A stretch of DNA of 64,000 bases from Roseovarius gahaiensis (GCF_011601345.1 NZ_JAAORB010000001.1:62001-126000), one strand, 5' to 3'. Shown: positions 16,466-27,580, counted from the stretch's first letter. Numbers and translations are program-made. Notes: generated from the letters alone by a model not told the origin.

Positions 16466-17248
16466 ATGTTTGAAACCATCCGAATAGACCGCGATGCGCG
16501 TGGTGTGGCAACGCTTTGGCTGGATCGCGCCGAAAAGCACAACGCGATTTCCGCGCAGATGATTGCCGAACTGACTCAGGCCGCGCAAGAGTTGAGCAGC
16601 GATGCCGCGACGCGGGTGGTGATCCTTGCCGCCGAGGGCAAGACGTTTTGTGCCGGGGGGGATTTGGGCTGGATGCGCGACCAGTTCGAGGCCGCCCCCG
16701 AGGTTCGATCCGCCGAGGCGGCCAAGCTGGCGCATATGCTACAGGCGCTGAATACCCTGCCCAAGCCTTTGATCGGGCGTTTGCACGGCAATGCCTTTGG
16801 CGGCGGGATCGGCTTGGCCAGCGTGTGTGATGTGGCCATCGGGGCTGATCACATTGCAATGGGCCTGACAGAAACCCGGCTGGGGCTGATCCCGGCCACC
16901 ATCGGGCCTTATGTCTGCGCCCGGATGGGAGAGGCCAAGGCGCGGCGGGTGTTCATGTCAGGGCGTCGGTTTGATGCGACGGAAGGCGTGGCGTTGAACG
17001 TTTTGGCGCGCGCCGTTCCGGTGGACGATCTCGATAATGCGGTCGAGGCCGAGGTCGCCCCGTATCTGGACTGTGCGCCCGGCGCGGTGGCCCGGGCCAA
17101 GGCATTGCTGCGGCACTTGGGGCCGCGCATCGACGACTCGGTCATCGCGCATACGGTCGAAGAACTGGCCGCGTGTTGGCAAGGGGATGAGGCCCCCGAA
17201 GGGATCGGCGCATTTTTCGACAAAAGCAAACCGTCTTGGATGGGGTGA
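16466..17248 (+). CDS. liuC: Enoyl-CoA hydratase/isomerase, probably methylglutaconyl-CoA hydratase
   Basis: This is a 260-residue crotonase-fold protein. The oxyanion-hole loops are KTFCAGGDLGWM (about 60-71) and HGNAFGGGIGLAS (about 108-120). The catalytic-region segment is ETRLGLIPATIGPYV. Most likely it hydrates 3-methylglutaconyl-CoA to HMG-CoA, because every other step from isovaleryl-CoA to acetoacetate is encoded just upstream and this one would otherwise be missing. AGGGGGCAGG precedes the ATG. It is the last gene of the cluster, and a 265-base gap follows before nuoA. Confidence 0.88.
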   Translation: MFETIRIDRDARGVATLWLDRAEKHNAISAQMIAELTQAAQELSSDAATRVVILAAEGKTFCAGGDLGWMRDQFEAAPEVRSAEAAKLAHMLQALNTLPKPLIGRLHGNAFGGGIGLASVCDVAIGADHIAMGLTETRLGLIPATIGPYVCARMGEAKARRVFMSGRRFDATEGVALNVLARAVPVDDLDNAVEAEVAPYLDCAPGAVARAKALLRHLGPRIDDSVIAHTVEELAACWQGDEAPEGIGAFFDKSKPSWMG

Positions 17249-17303
17249 CAGATTCGCCACGCCGCCGGGGATGACAGAGCGGTTTTGCACTCTAGATTTA
17301 TAC

Positions 17304-17317
17304 AAACCGGTAGGTTT
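17304..17317. promoter_or_regulatory. Inverted repeat AAACC-GGTA-GGTTT, candidate operator
   Basis: Perfect 5-base arms flank GGTA in the gap between liuC and nuoA. Symmetry and length resemble TetR-family operators. It lies about 200 bases upstream of nuoA and 56 bases after liuC. A promoter element next to it is not clear. Confidence 0.3.
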
Positions 17318-17320
17318 AAC

Positions 17321-17355
17321 AGGGCTTTTCAAAGCTGAGAGCTGATGAAAGCCCT
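17321..17355 (+). terminator. Stem-loop after the leucine cluster, possible weak terminator
   Basis: AGGGCTTT (17321-17328) pairs with AAAGCCCT (17348-17355). The loop contains a second small stem AGCT-GAG-AGCT. The tail is TATAAG rather than a T-run, so termination would be weak or factor-assisted. It is the only hairpin between liuC and nuoA long enough to separate the two transcription units. Confidence 0.4.
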
Positions 17356-17513
17356 TATAAGTATACAGTTGCATACACGGTGCGATTGGTATGAGTGCAA
17401 GAATTGGAATATGTTCTGCGTCTGTTGACCCTGACCGGGGGCAGGGGTAAACCCTGCGATAGTCTGTACAGCCATCTGAATGCGTGCGTGACGCGCATGA
17501 AAGGAGCCATCCC

Positions 17514-18403
<890 letters not shown>

Positions 18404-18458
18404 GCGCGCCTGACAGACAACGGCGCGCCAATACGGGCCGCGCGAAAGGACGAAAACG

Positions 18459-19067
18459 ATGAGCAACGCGTTGAAAGAACTGGGCGCCCATATCGAGGCC
18501 AAACGCCCCGACTGCGTGCTGGGTTGGGACGTCACCCATGACGAGTTGAACGTGACTGTTGCGCTGGCCAATATTGTGGGCTTGGTGGAATTTCTCAAAA
18601 CCGATCAGACCTGCAAGTTTTCCACTCTGGTGGACATCACCGGGGTCGATTACCCCGAGCGGGCCAAGCGGTTTGACGTGGTGTATCATTTCCTCAGCAT
18701 GTACCAAAATCAGCGTATCCGGCTGCGCGTTGCTGTGCGCGAAGAAGATATGGTGCCTTCGATCTCGGATGTGCACCCCTCGGCCAACTGGTTCGAGCGC
18801 GAGGTGTTCGATATGTTCGGCATCCTGTTCTCGGGTCATCCTGACCTGCGCCGCATCCTGACCGACTATGGGTTCCGTGGTCATCCGCTGCGCAAGGATT
18901 TTCCGACCACGGGGTATACCGAAGTACGCTATGACGAGGTGCAAAAGCGGGTGATCTATGAACCTGTAAGCCTTGTTCAAGAGTACCGGCAGTTCGACTT
19001 CATGTCGCCATGGGAGGGTGCAGACTACATCCTGCCCGGTGATGAGAAGCAGAAGGAGGCCAAATGA
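18459..19067 (+). CDS. nuoC: NADH-quinone oxidoreductase subunit C
   Basis: This is a 202-residue peripheral-arm subunit (30 kDa class). The signature ERE(V/A)xDMFG appears as [17 protein letters not shown], followed by [19 protein letters not shown]. NuoC packs against NuoD at the quinone module and holds no cofactor. It is separate from NuoD, unlike the NuoCD fusion of E. coli. AAAGGACG precedes the start. The stop overlaps the next gene (ATGA). Confidence 0.95.
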   Translation: MSNALKELGAHIEAKRPDCVLGWDVTHDELNVTVALANIVGLVEFLKTDQTCKFSTLVDITGVDYPERAKRFDVVYHFLSMYQNQRIRLRVAVREEDMVPSISDVHPSANWFEREVFDMFGILFSGHPDLRRILTDYGFRGHPLRKDFPTTGYTEVRYDEVQKRVIYEPVSLVQEYRQFDFMSPWEGADYILPGDEKQKEAK

Positions 19068-19270
19068 TGCACGGAGGTTACGGCATGGGCGGCGGAAGCT
19101 TGGTGTTTTTAATCGTTATGGCTATTCTGGTTGTGGTCCCGTTCTGGCGGCTTTTGCCCAAGTTCGGCATTTCAAGCTGGGTGGCATTGGTCGCGATCAT
19201 TCTTCTGGGGGCGCTGGTCCTTTTGTGGGTCATGGCGTTTCGTGACAAGATTGGCGGAGGGCGCGCATGA
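19064..19270 (+). CDS. Small two-helix membrane protein between nuoC and nuoD
   Basis: The protein has 68 residues with two hydrophobic helices (about 12-31 and 38-60) and a Gly/Met-rich N-terminus ([11 protein letters not shown]). It overlaps nuoC and nuoD by four bases each, so it is translated as part of the operon. Unassigned reading frames among nuo genes are known from Rhodobacter and Paracoccus. The helices suggest an assembly or accessory role at the membrane, but no function can be assigned. Confidence 0.75.
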   Translation: MMHGGYGMGGGSLVFLIVMAILVVVPFWRLLPKFGISSWVALVAIILLGALVLLWVMAFRDKIGGGRA

Positions 19271-20487
19271 TGGACGGGTCAAAGTTCGAAGACGCCCTGA
19301 CAGGCGAACAGAAAATCCGCAACTTCAATCTGAACTTCGGCCCACAGCACCCGGCGGCGCACGGGGTGTTGCGTTTGGTGCTGGAACTGGACGGCGAGAT
19401 TGTCGAGCGTTGCGACCCGCATATTGGCCTATTGCATCGCGGCACCGAAAAACTGATGGAAAGCCGCACGTATCTGCAAAACCTGCCGTATTTCGACCGG
19501 CTGGATTACGTGGCGCCGATGAACCAGGAACATGCCTGGTGTTTGGTCATCGAAAAGCTGACCGGTGTCGAGGTGCCCCGCCGGGCCAGCCTGATACGGG
19601 TGCTGTATTCGGAAATTGGCCGCATTCTGAGCCATCTTTTGAACGTCACCACGCAGGCGATGGACGTGGGCGCGCTGACCCCGCCGCTTTGGGGCTTTGA
19701 AGAACGCGAAAAGCTGATGGAATTCTACGAGCGCGCTTGCGGTGCGCGCCTGCACGCGGCCTATTTCCGGCCGGGTGGTGTGCACCAAGACCTGCCGCCT
19801 GCGTTGATCGACGACATCGAAACTTGGGCCAACGCGTTTCCCAAGGTGCTCGACGATATCGACGGGCTTTTGACCGAAAACCGCATTTTCAAGCAGCGCA
19901 ACGCCGATATTGGTGTCGTGACCGAAGAAGACATCCTGAACTGGGGCTTTTCAGGCGTGATGGTGCGCGGCAGTGGCATGGCTTGGGATTTGCGCCGCGC
20001 GCAGCCCTATGAATGCTATGACGAGTTCGATTTCCAGATCCCCGTGGGCAAGAATGGCGACTGCTACGATCGGTATCTGGTGCGGATGGAAGAAATGCGC
20101 CAGTCGCTTTCGATCATCCTGCAAGCGATCGAGAAACTGCGCGCGCCTGAAGGGCAGGGGGATATTCTGGCCCGTGGCAAGGTGACACCACCGTCGCGCG
20201 GTGAGATGAAGACCTCGATGGAGGCCCTGATCCATCACTTCAAGCTTTATACCGAAGGGTTCCGCGTGCCAGAGGGCGAAGTTTACGCCGCGGTCGAGGC
20301 CCCGAAAGGCGAGTTTGGGGTGTATTTGGTGGCCGATGGCACCAACAAACCTTACCGCGCCAAACTGCGTGCGCCGGGGTTCTTGCACTTGCAGGCGATG
20401 GATCATGTGGCCGGCGGGCATCAGTTGGCCGATGTCGCCGCGATCATCGGCACCATGGATGTTGTGTTCGGGGAGATCGACCGGTGA
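19267..20487 (+). CDS. nuoD: NADH-quinone oxidoreductase subunit D
   Basis: This 406-residue, 49-kDa-class subunit is related to [NiFe]-hydrogenase large subunits and forms the quinone pocket with Nuo[21 protein letters not shown] near the N-terminus holds the conserved His involved in quinone binding. [13 protein letters not shown] and the C-terminal VFGEIDR are also typical. Start at 19267 (MMDG) or 19270, both after GGAGG. The stop overlaps the next gene by four bases (GTGA). Confidence 0.97.
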   Translation: MMDGSKFEDALTGEQKIRNFNLNFGPQHPAAHGVLRLVLELDGEIVERCDPHIGLLHRGTEKLMESRTYLQNLPYFDRLDYVAPMNQEHAWCLVIEKLTGVEVPRRASLIRVLYSEIGRILSHLLNVTTQAMDVGALTPPLWGFEEREKLMEFYERACGARLHAAYFRPGGVHQDLPPALIDDIETWANAFPKVLDDIDGLLTENRIFKQRNADIGVVTEEDILNWGFSGVMVRGSGMAWDLRRAQPYECYDEFDFQIPVGKNGDCYDRYLVRMEEMRQSLSIILQAIEKLRAPEGQGDILARGKVTPPSRGEMKTSMEALIHHFKLYTEGFRVPEGEVYAAVEAPKGEFGVYLVADGTNKPYRAKLRAPGFLHLQAMDHVAGGHQLADVAAIIGTMDVVFGEIDR

Positions 20488-20771
20488 TCAAGACTGTCCA
20501 CAAAGTTTTGGTCGGTATGAGCGTTTTACCGTTGGCCGCCTGTGCGATGACGCCCGAAGGGGTCGAGCCCGAGGATATTGCCGAATATGAACTGGCTGTG
20601 GCCACGATCGGCTGTCAGTTGGTGACCGAAGCCGATTATCAGCCGGTTGAGCTACAAGCGGGCCTGACCCGCGAACAAACGACTGCGATTACCTCTTATC
20701 TGCTGTCCACGGACAAGGCTGAACGCCTTCCCGATGGCGGTGTGACCCTGACGACAGGAGCCTGTGCGTAA
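20484..20771 (+). CDS. Small predicted lipoprotein between nuoD and nuoE
   Basis: The protein has 95 residues beginning [20 protein letters not shown], a signal sequence with an LAAC lipobox (Cys20). The mature part is acidic at first ([14 protein letters not shown]) and has two more cysteines, in IGCQLVTE and the C-terminal TTGACA, which could form a disulfide in the periplasm. It starts with GTG overlapping the nuoD stop, and nuoE starts three bases after its stop. No family is recognised. Confidence 0.72.
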   Translation: MIKTVHKVLVGMSVLPLAACAMTPEGVEPEDIAEYELAVATIGCQLVTEADYQPVELQAGLTREQTTAITSYLLSTDKAERLPDGGVTLTTGACA

Positions 20772-20773
20772 GA

Positions 20774-21970
20774 ATGCTGAGACGTCTCCATCCCGAGCAA
20801 CCAGAAAGCTTTGCCTTCACGCCCGATAATCGGGCCTGGGCCGAGGCACAGATCACCAAGTATCCCGAAGGCCGTCAGGCCAGTGCGGTGATCCCGCTTT
20901 TGTGGCGCGCGCAGGAACAGGAAGGCTGGCTAAGCCGTCCTGCCATTGAACATGTCGCTGAAATGCTGGGGATGGATTACATCCGCGCGTTAGAGGTGGC
21001 GACGTTCTATTTCATGTTCCAGCTTCAGCCGGTCGGCAGCGTGGCGCATATTCAGGTCTGCGGCACGACATCCTGCATGATTTGTGGCGCGGAAGACCTG
21101 ATTGCCGTGTGCCGTGAGAAAATCGCCCCCAAGGCGCATGAACTGTCGTCCGATGGAAAATTCAGCTGGGAAGAGGTGGAGTGCCTTGGGGCCTGTGCGA
21201 ATGCGCCGATGGCGCAGATCGGCAAGGATTACTACGAGGATCTGACAGCCGAGAACTTTGCCAAGCTGATCGATGATTTGGCCGCCGGAAAAGTGCCCAC
21301 ACCGGGCCCACAGAACGGCCGCTACGCTTGTGAACCGGCATCGGGGCTGACCAGCCTTAAGGAGTTTGACAGCGGTAAGACCACATCTAACGCCAGTGTG
21401 CAGCTGGCCACCGATCTTGGCGATACGATCAAGCGCATTGATGGCACCGAAGTGCCCTTGCTGACCCCATGGAACGACCGCGGGGCCAACCACCGGCCCG
21501 CCGATCCGTCGGTCAAGCTGAATACCACACCGCAAGAGGTGGGCGCGAAAGCCGCGAAACCGAAACCGGCGGGGAATGCCACGGTTGACGAAACCGGCAT
21601 CGAAAAGCGTGAAGCGCAGGCCAAATCCAAGGCCAAGCCAAAGGCGAAAGCGGCAGCGCAGCCTGAAAGCGATGTCGCGCCGGGCAAAAAGCCCCGCACC
21701 ATGAAAGCGCCGCGCAAGGCAGGGGCGGACGATTTGAAAATGATCAAGGGCGTCGGGCCGAAACTTGAGCAAATGCTTCACAAGCTTGGGTTTTTCCATT
21801 TCGACCAAGTGGCGAACTGGACCCAAGACGAAGTGCAATGGGTTGACCAGAATCTTGAAGGGTTCAAGGGCCGTGTCAGCCGTGATGATTGGGTCGCACA
21901 GGCGACGCTATTGGCTGAAGGCAAGGAAACTGAATTTTCCGCCAAAGCCAAGAAAGGAGGCGTCTACTAA
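20774..21970 (+). CDS. nuoE: NADH-quinone oxidoreductase subunit E with long C-terminal extension
   Basis: Residues 1 to about 180 are the thioredoxin-like 24-kDa subunit holding [2Fe-2S] cluster N1a, with ligands Cys96, Cys101 (VCGTTSC), Cys137 and Cys141 (CLGAC). The total is 398 residues, against about 166 in E. coli and about 240 in Paracoccus. The extra part has a low-complexity Lys/Ala linker (about 240-315) and a last 80-residue module (319-398) starting [15 protein letters not shown], a helix-hairpin-helix-like motif. The next gene product ends in a closely similar module. The extension has no known role in electron transfer. Confidence 0.95.
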   Translation: MLRRLHPEQPESFAFTPDNRAWAEAQITKYPEGRQASAVIPLLWRAQEQEGWLSRPAIEHVAEMLGMDYIRALEVATFYFMFQLQPVGSVAHIQVCGTTSCMICGAEDLIAVCREKIAPKAHELSSDGKFSWEEVECLGACANAPMAQIGKDYYEDLTAENFAKLIDDLAAGKVPTPGPQNGRYACEPASGLTSLKEFDSGKTTSNASVQLATDLGDTIKRIDGTEVPLLTPWNDRGANHRPADPSVKLNTTPQEVGAKAAKPKPAGNATVDETGIEKREAQAKSKAKPKAKAAAQPESDVAPGKKPRTMKAPRKAGADDLKMIKGVGPKLEQMLHKLGFFHFDQVANWTQDEVQWVDQNLEGFKGRVSRDDWVAQATLLAEGKETEFSAKAKKGGVY

Positions 21971-22007
21971 GGGCGCTTTTTCAGAGACCGCTAGGGGGTA
22001 GTTCGTG

Positions 22008-22781
22008 ATGTCGAATTCAGAAAATTGGAACATGTGCCAGATCGCCTGTTGGGCTGTTGCCGCACTTATTGGACTGTTGATTTTACTGGGTACGACAGAT
22101 GCGGTCGGGTTCATCGCCGCCTTGATGGCCGGCGCTGCCATGGCGGTTTTCGGAGGGCTTGTCCTGACGCGGTTGTTCTGCACCGCAGGGTCGCAATCAC
22201 AAAACGGGGCCGCTGGCGGAGATACCGAACAAAAGCCGGTTGAGACAAAGGTCAAAGACAGCGTGACCACGGCAGGTGAGACCGCGAAAGAGGCAGCCAA
22301 GAAGACCGTAGAGCAGGTCAAGGATACCGGTGCGGAGGTGGCCAAGACCATGGAGACGACCGCGGACAAGGCGAGCAATGCTGCACAGACTGCGGTGGAA
22401 AAGGCCGATAAAGTAGTTGACGATGCCGCCAAGCCAACCAGCACGGCGGGGCCGGACCACGCGGGGGATAGTGTCGCAGAAAGCACGGATGACGGAGCCC
22501 GCCCCGAAGGATTGGACGGCCCACGCGATGGAAAGGCCGATGACCTGAAACAAATCAAGGGGGTCGGCCCCAAGCTTGAACAGCTGCTGAACGAAATGGG
22601 GTTTTATCATTTCGATCAGATCGCCGGGTGGAGCGCCGATGAGGTGGCTTGGGTCAATGAAAACCTGAAAGGGTTCAAAGGCCGGGTCACACGGGACAAT
22701 TGGATTGAACAGGCCACCACGCTGGCGGCGGGTGGCGAGACGGATTTCTCGAAACGGGTTGAGGACGGGAACATCTATTGA
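22008..22781 (+). CDS. Membrane-anchored protein with coiled-coil-like stalk and NuoE-type C-terminal module
   Basis: The protein has 257 residues. Two membrane helices come first (about 10-28 and 32-56). A long Ala/Lys/Glu/Thr-rich segment of helical 11-mer-like character (about 70-150) follows. The C-terminal 80 residues (178-257) start [15 protein letters not shown]. By hand count 51 of these 80 residues are identical to the last 80 of NuoE. AGGGGG lies 9 bases before the ATG, and a GTG one codon earlier is possible. Gene position and the shared module suggest it arose together with the NuoE extension and could tie it to the membrane. That is inference. Confidence 0.78.
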   Translation: MSNSENWNMCQIACWAVAALIGLLILLGTTDAVGFIAALMAGAAMAVFGGLVLTRLFCTAGSQSQNGAAGGDTEQKPVETKVKDSVTTAGETAKEAAKKTVEQVKDTGAEVAKTMETTADKASNAAQTAVEKADKVVDDAAKPTSTAGPDHAGDSVAESTDDGARPEGLDGPRDGKADDLKQIKGVGPKLEQLLNEMGFYHFDQIAGWSADEVAWVNENLKGFKGRVTRDNWIEQATTLAAGGETDFSKRVEDGNIY

Positions 22782-22792
22782 AGGTTGCAGCG

Positions 22793-23014
22793 ATGTCGGA
22801 TCGGGATCAACAGATTGCACGCAAGGGCCGTGTCACCGCGATGGTGATTGCGGGCACGGCGGTATTCTGGATTCTGGCCACGTTGATCGGCGGCCAGTTG
22901 GGGTGGAGCAACCGCACACAGGCGTTGTTCGACCTTTTGGCATTGGCGGGGTTCGTATGGGCCTTCGTCTTGATCTATCAAATCTGGCGGACACGCCAGA
23001 GCAATCAGGGGTAA
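22793..23014 (+). CDS. Small two-helix membrane protein (DUF5337-like) before nuoF
   Basis: The protein has 73 residues from ATG 22793 (AAGG lies 8 bases upstream). A TTG at 22778 would overlap the previous stop and add five residues. A charged N-terminus ([14 protein letters not shown]) is followed by two membrane helices (about 17-35 and 44-64) and a basic tail. I recall similar small proteins in rhodobacterial nuo operons annotated as DUF5337. That name is from memory. The function is unknown. Confidence 0.7.
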   Translation: MSDRDQQIARKGRVTAMVIAGTAVFWILATLIGGQLGWSNRTQALFDLLALAGFVWAFVLIYQIWRTRQSNQG

Positions 23015-23018
23015 CGGG

Positions 23019-24314
23019 ATGCTCAAGGACCAAGACCGTATCTTTACCAATCTCTACGGGATGCATGACCGCTCTCTGAAGGGGGCCAAGGCACGTGGGC
23101 ATTGGGATGGAACGGCGAAAATCCTGCAAAACGGTCGCGACTGGATCGTCGAGCAGATGAAGGCCAGCGGCCTGCGTGGCCGTGGTGGGGCAGGGTTTCC
23201 GACTGGCCTGAAATGGTCGTTCATGCCCAAGGAAAGCGACGGGCGGCCCGCCTATCTGGTGGTCAATGCCGACGAATCCGAGCCGGGCACCTGCAAAGAC
23301 CGCGAGATCATGCGCCACGATCCGCATACCTTGATCGAGGGATGTCTGATTGCGTCGTTCGCGATGAATGCCCATGCGTGTTACATCTACATCCGTGGGG
23401 AATACATCCGCGAGCGTGAGGCGCTGCAAGCGGCCATCGACGAGGCGTATGAGGCCGGATTGATCGGCAAGAACGCCTGTAAATCCGGCTGGGACTTCGA
23501 CCTCTACCTGCACCACGGGGCTGGTGCCTATATTTGCGGTGAAGAAACCGCCTTGCTGGAAAGCCTTGAAGGTAAGAAAGGCATGCCCCGGATGAAGCCA
23601 CCCTTCCCGGCGGGCGCGGGCCTGTATGGCTGCCCGACCACGGTGAACAATGTCGAATCCATTGCCGTCGTGCCAACGATCCTGCGGCGCGGGCCGGAAT
23701 GGTTTGCAGGCTTTGGGCGCGCCAATAACGCGGGCACCAAGCTGTTTGCGATTTCGGGGCATGTGAACACCCCCTGCGTCGTGGAAGAAGCGATGTCGAT
23801 CACGTTCGAAGAGTTGATCGAAACCCATTGCGGCGGCATTCGCGGCGGGTGGGACAACCTCAAGGCGGTGATCCCGGGTGGATCGTCGGTGCCCTGTATC
23901 CGTGGCGAAAACATGCGCGAGGCGATCATGGATTTCGACTATCTGCGCGAGCAGCGGTCGGGCCTTGGCACGGCGGCTGTTATCGTGATGGATCAGTCGA
24001 CCGATATCATCAAGGCGATCTGGCGGCTGGCCAAGTTCTACAAGCACGAAAGCTGTGGCCAGTGCACGCCTTGCCGTGAAGGCACCGGCTGGATGATGCG
24101 CGTGATGGAGCGTTTGGTGCATGGCCAAGCCGAGGTTGAAGAAATCGACATGTTGCTGGATGTGACAAAGCAGGTCGAAGGCCACACCATTTGTGCGCTT
24201 GGTGACGCGGCCGCTTGGCCGATCCAAGGCCTGATCCGCAATTTCCGCGACGAAATCGAGGATCGCATTAAAGTCCAGAAAACCGGCCGCGTCAGCGCGG
24301 TTGCGGCGGAGTGA
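23019..24314 (+). CDS. nuoF: NADH-quinone oxidoreductase subunit F
   Basis: This is the NADH-oxidising 51-kDa subunit with FMN and [4Fe-4S] cluster N3. In its 431 residues, [18 protein letters not shown] is the glycine-rich NADH/FMN site, [19 protein letters not shown] is the second FMN-contact motif, and [14 protein letters not shown] supplies three of the four cluster cysteines. The fourth is in [13 protein letters not shown]. The length and order are standard. It is preceded by a small membrane gene and followed by a lipoprotein gene whose start lies five bases after the stop. Confidence 0.97.
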   Translation: MLKDQDRIFTNLYGMHDRSLKGAKARGHWDGTAKILQNGRDWIVEQMKASGLRGRGGAGFPTGLKWSFMPKESDGRPAYLVVNADESEPGTCKDREIMRHDPHTLIEGCLIASFAMNAHACYIYIRGEYIREREALQAAIDEAYEAGLIGKNACKSGWDFDLYLHHGAGAYICGEETALLESLEGKKGMPRMKPPFPAGAGLYGCPTTVNNVESIAVVPTILRRGPEWFAGFGRANNAGTKLFAISGHVNTPCVVEEAMSITFEELIETHCGGIRGGWDNLKAVIPGGSSVPCIRGENMREAIMDFDYLREQRSGLGTAAVIVMDQSTDIIKAIWRLAKFYKHESCGQCTPCREGTGWMMRVMERLVHGQAEVEEIDMLLDVTKQVEGHTICALGDAAAWPIQGLIRNFRDEIEDRIKVQKTGRVSAVAAE

Positions 24315-24319
24315 CCGGC

Positions 24320-24640
24320 ATGCGCAAGGCAATCCTTATTTTACTGTCGGCGATGACGCTGGCCGCGTGCGAACAACGCGCCGAGCGTGTCACCTTCGAC
24401 GGCGTGTATTTCCCGGCCAAGTCCAAGAAGGCATCGGATGATCGGAAAGATTTCATCGTCACGGTGCGCAGAGCCGACAAGAACCCCGATCTGGCCCCTG
24501 AGGCCGGACGATATGAAGGCACGCAATATTGCCTGACGAATTTCGGCACATCCAACATCGACTGGACCCGTGGACCAGATGACACCGCGACGGTCTCGAA
24601 CGGCCGCATGACGTTTGAGGGGCGCTGCGTCATATGGTGA
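24320..24640 (+). CDS. Small predicted lipoprotein between nuoF and nuoG
   Basis: The protein has 106 residues beginning MRKAILILLSAMTLAACEQ, a signal peptide with an LAAC lipobox (Cys17). The mature protein is basic and Lys/Asp/Arg-rich (RVTFDGVYFPAKSKKASDD). It has two further cysteines, in TQYCLTNF and the C-terminal GRCVIW. The start at 24320 was preferred over a GTG at 24311 because it begins the signal sequence. It is the second of three lipoproteins within the nuo operon. No family is recognised. Confidence 0.72.
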   Translation: MRKAILILLSAMTLAACEQRAERVTFDGVYFPAKSKKASDDRKDFIVTVRRADKNPDLAPEAGRYEGTQYCLTNFGTSNIDWTRGPDDTATVSNGRMTFEGRCVIW

Positions 24641-24767
24641 AAACCCCTTTCATATCAGCACTCTGGCCGGCGTGTTATTGCATATCACGCGGGACAGGGC
24701 CCATCTGCGTAGCAGATGGCGGGGCGCAGTCTGCGTCCTTAGCTGAGCATGTGAAAGGATATATGCC

Positions 24768-25181
24768 ATGCGTATGATGAACCCTCTATTTATTGGTGCT
24801 GTCGTGTTTGCGACGGCGCTGAATGCCCAAGCGTCGGTGAGCTCCGGTTTGCCTGCAGAAAAAGATATCAACAACGGCCTGCTGGTGGTCGCCGTTGCCG
24901 ACAAGATCCGCCGCGAGTGCAACAGCATCTCGGCACGGTTCTTTACCGCGCGCGCCTACTTGACCAATCTCAAGGACTTGGCCGAAAAGCGCGGCTATTC
25001 CGAGGCCGAGATCGACGCCTACATCGAGAATGACCAAGAAAAAGCCAAGATGCGCGCCAAACGGAACGCATATTTCAAGGCGCGCGGGGCCAGCAATCTG
25101 GATCCGGCCAGCCTGTGCGCTCTTGGCCAAGACGAAATCCGCAAGCAGAGCCAGATCGGCCTGCTGCTGAAAACGAAGTGA
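24768..25181 (+). CDS. Exported DUF5333-like protein before nuoG
   Basis: The protein has 137 residues. An N-terminal signal sequence (MRMMNPLFIGAVVFATALNA, cleavage likely near AQAS) precedes a mostly helical, highly charged domain. Conserved-looking features are INNGLLVVAVADKIRREC, YSEAEIDAYIEND and SLCALGQDEIRKQSQIG, with two cysteines that could pair. I recall this pattern from rhodobacterial nuo operons as DUF5333. It is preceded by GAAAGGA and followed by nuoG after six bases. A periplasmic location is predicted and the function is unknown. Confidence 0.75.
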   Translation: MRMMNPLFIGAVVFATALNAQASVSSGLPAEKDINNGLLVVAVADKIRRECNSISARFFTARAYLTNLKDLAEKRGYSEAEIDAYIENDQEKAKMRAKRNAYFKARGASNLDPASLCALGQDEIRKQSQIGLLLKTK

Positions 25182-25187
25182 GAAACA

Positions 25188-27176
25188 ATGTCTGACCTGC
25201 GCAAGATCATTATCGACGATCAAGAAGTGGAAGTAGACGGCGCGATGACGCTGATTCAGGCCTGTGAACAGGCTGGGGTCGAAATCCCGCGGTTTTGCTA
25301 TCATGAACGTCTGTCGATTGCTGGCAACTGCCGCATGTGCCTTGTCGAGGTTGTGGGCGGCCCGCCGAAACCTGCGGCCTCCTGTGCCATGCAGGTGCGT
25401 GATCTGCGCCCTGGCCCCGAGGGGCAGGCACCGGTGGTCAAGACGAACTCGCCCATGGTCAAGAAGGCCCGCGAGGGCGTGATGGAGTTTTTGCTGATCA
25501 ACCACCCGCTGGATTGCCCGATTTGCGATCAGGGCGGCGAATGTGATCTGCAGGATCAGGCCATGGCTTATGGCGTGGATTTCAGCCGCTACCGCGAACC
25601 CAAGCGCGCGACCGAGGATCTGGACCTTGGCCCGCTTGTCGAAACCCACATGACGCGCTGCATTTCCTGCACGCGCTGTGTGCGCTTCACCACCGAGGTG
25701 GCAGGCATTGCGCAGATGGGCCAGACCGGACGCGGTGAAGATGCCGAGATCACCAGCTATCTGGGCCAAACGCTGGATAGCAACATGCAGGGCAATATCA
25801 TTGATTTGTGCCCGGTGGGGGCTTTGGTGTCGAAACCCTATGCGTTCACCGCCCGGCCGTGGGAATTGCGCAAAACCGAAACCATCGACGTGATGGATGC
25901 GCTTGGCGCGAATATCCGTGTTGATACCAAGGGCCGCGAAGTCATGCGCATCTTGCCGTGCAACCATGACGGCGTGAACGAGGAATGGATTTCGGATAAA
26001 ACCCGCTTTGTCTGGGATGGCTTGCGCCGCCAGCGTCTGGATCGCCCCTATGTGCGCGAAAACGGTAAGCTGCGCGCCGCCACCTGGCCCGAAGCCTTGG
26101 GCAAGGTGTCCGAGGCGATCAAAGGCGCATCGAAGGTTGCTGGCTTGGTCGGTGATCTGGCCCCGGTCGAGGCGGCGTTTGCCCTCAAGCAATTGATCGA
26201 AGCGCAGGGCGGTTCGGTCGAATGCCGCACAGATGGGGCCAAATTGCCTGCCGGGAACCGCTCGGGCTATGTGGGAAATGTGGCCATCGAAGATCTGGAT
26301 ACCGCCAAGGAAATCGTTTTGATCGCCACCGACCCCAGCATCGAATCGCCGGTTTTGAATGCGCGTATTCGCAAGGCGTGGCTGAAAGGCGCGGACGTGA
26401 CGGTGGTCGGCCCGGCGGTGAATTTGACCTACGATTACACCCATGCCGGCACCGGGCGCGCGGCGCTGTCGCAGGTCAAAGCCGGTGACGATGCCATTGT
26501 TATCATTGGCCAATCCGCGCTGAACGAGGCGGATGGCGCAGCGGTTCTGGCCGCGGCTCAGGCGATATCGGGGAACCTGTTGGTGCTGCACACCGCTGCC
26601 GCGCGCGTCGGCGCGATGGATGCGGGCTGTGTCACCGAGGGTGGCATGGCGGCCGCGATTGACGGGGCCGACGTGGTCTACAACCTTGGCGCTGATGAGA
26701 TTGATATTCAGGACGGTCCCTTTGTGATCTACCAAGGCAGCCATGGGGACCGCGGCGCACATCGTGCCGATGTGATCCTGCCGGGGGCGGCCTATACCGA
26801 AGAACAGGGGCTTTTCGTCAACACCGAAGGCCGCCCGCAATTGGCGTTGCGCGCCGGGTTTGCACCGGGTGAGGCCAAGGAAAACTGGGCGATCCTGCGC
26901 GCCGTGTCGGGCGAAATGGGGCAGGCCCTGCCGTTTGACAGCTTGGTTCAATTGCGCAAGGCCTTGGTGGCCGAGGTGCCGCATTTGGCAAAGGTCGATC
27001 AGGTGATTGCGAATGACTGGCAACCTTTGCCCAAGGGTAAGCTTGGCGATGCCGATTTCCGCCTGAGCCTTCAGGATTTCTACCTGACAAATCCAATTGC
27101 CCGCGCCAGCGAACTGATGGCCGAGCTAAGCGCCAACGCCAAGGCCCGCCAAGATACGCCCGTGGCGGCCGAGTGA
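25188..27176 (+). CDS. nuoG: NADH-quinone oxidoreductase subunit G
   Basis: This 75-kDa-class subunit relays electrons from NuoF towards NuoI. In its 662 residues, the N-terminal ferredoxin domain binds [2Fe-2S] N1b through Cys37, Cys48, Cys51 and Cys66. The His-Cys3 cluster N5 uses His106, Cys110, Cys113 and Cys119. Cys158, Cys161 and Cys164 of CISCTRC plus a later Cys bind N4. The rest is a reduced molybdopterin-oxidoreductase-like domain. The length fits the Paracoccus type, shorter than E. coli NuoG (about 900), and I see no extra N7 cysteine set. The stop overlaps the next start by one base. Confidence 0.96.
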   Translation: MSDLRKIIIDDQEVEVDGAMTLIQACEQAGVEIPRFCYHERLSIAGNCRMCLVEVVGGPPKPAASCAMQVRDLRPGPEGQAPVVKTNSPMVKKAREGVMEFLLINHPLDCPICDQGGECDLQDQAMAYGVDFSRYREPKRATEDLDLGPLVETHMTRCISCTRCVRFTTEVAGIAQMGQTGRGEDAEITSYLGQTLDSNMQGNIIDLCPVGALVSKPYAFTARPWELRKTETIDVMDALGANIRVDTKGREVMRILPCNHDGVNEEWISDKTRFVWDGLRRQRLDRPYVRENGKLRAATWPEALGKVSEAIKGASKVAGLVGDLAPVEAAFALKQLIEAQGGSVECRTDGAKLPAGNRSGYVGNVAIEDLDTAKEIVLIATDPSIESPVLNARIRKAWLKGADVTVVGPAVNLTYDYTHAGTGRAALSQVKAGDDAIVIIGQSALNEADGAAVLAAAQAISGNLLVLHTAAARVGAMDAGCVTEGGMAAAIDGADVVYNLGADEIDIQDGPFVIYQGSHGDRGAHRADVILPGAAYTEEQGLFVNTEGRPQLALRAGFAPGEAKENWAILRAVSGEMGQALPFDSLVQLRKALVAEVPHLAKVDQVIANDWQPLPKGKLGDADFRLSLQDFYLTNPIARASELMAELSANAKARQDTPVAAE

Positions 27177-27580
27177 TGCGGCGCGCCGCCCTGATATCGC
27201 CGATTGCGCTTGTGTTTGCCGGTGCTGTGTCGGGCTGTGAAAACGCCGCCGCCGACCGCGTCAGCCGTTTTGCGCCCGATTATCAAGGCGTTGAAACGCG
27301 GCTTTTGGACAATGAGCTGGTCAGTTTTCGGGTGGCAATGCGCGGTGCGCGCAACAGCGAGGACGTCAGCCGATACGCAGAATGCGCGGCTGCGCAATAC
27401 GCCCTGATCCGTGGTTACGGATTTGCCCGGCATTTGCGCACAAATGTCGCCGAAGCGGGTGGCATCTGGAGCGGCGATGCGGTTTATACGATCTCGCCGG
27501 CATTGCCGCGAGGATTGAAGACAATCGACGCAGAAGTCGTCGCCGCCGATTGCGCGGAAAACGGAATACCGATGGTGTGA
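27176..27580 (+). CDS. Small predicted lipoprotein between nuoG and nuoH
   Basis: The protein has 134 residues beginning [21 protein letters not shown], with a VSGC lipobox (Cys21). The mature part includes [19 protein letters not shown] and two later cysteines ([11 protein letters not shown] and AADCAENG). This is a two-cysteine pattern like that of the other exported nuo-operon proteins. The ATG overlaps the nuoG stop. A GTG one codon earlier is the alternative. nuoH follows after seven bases. The function is unknown. Confidence 0.75.
   Translation: MRRAALISPIALVFAGAVSGCENAAADRVSRFAPDYQGVETRLLDNELVSFRVAMRGARNSEDVSRYAECAAAQYALIRGYGFARHLRTNVAEAGGIWSGDAVYTISPALPRGLKTIDAEVVAADCAENGIPMV

Noticed and set aside
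17425-17453. TTGACC-N17-TAAACC as a nuo promoter
   Set aside because: The -10 matches TATAAT poorly and lies inside the inverted repeat GCAGGG-GTAAA-CCCTGC. I could not choose between this and other weak candidates.
24786-27023. A 745-residue minus-strand open frame opposite nuoG
   Set aside because: nuoG is fully supported by its iron-sulfur cysteines. The antisense frame has no recognisable motif and no ribosome binding site context.
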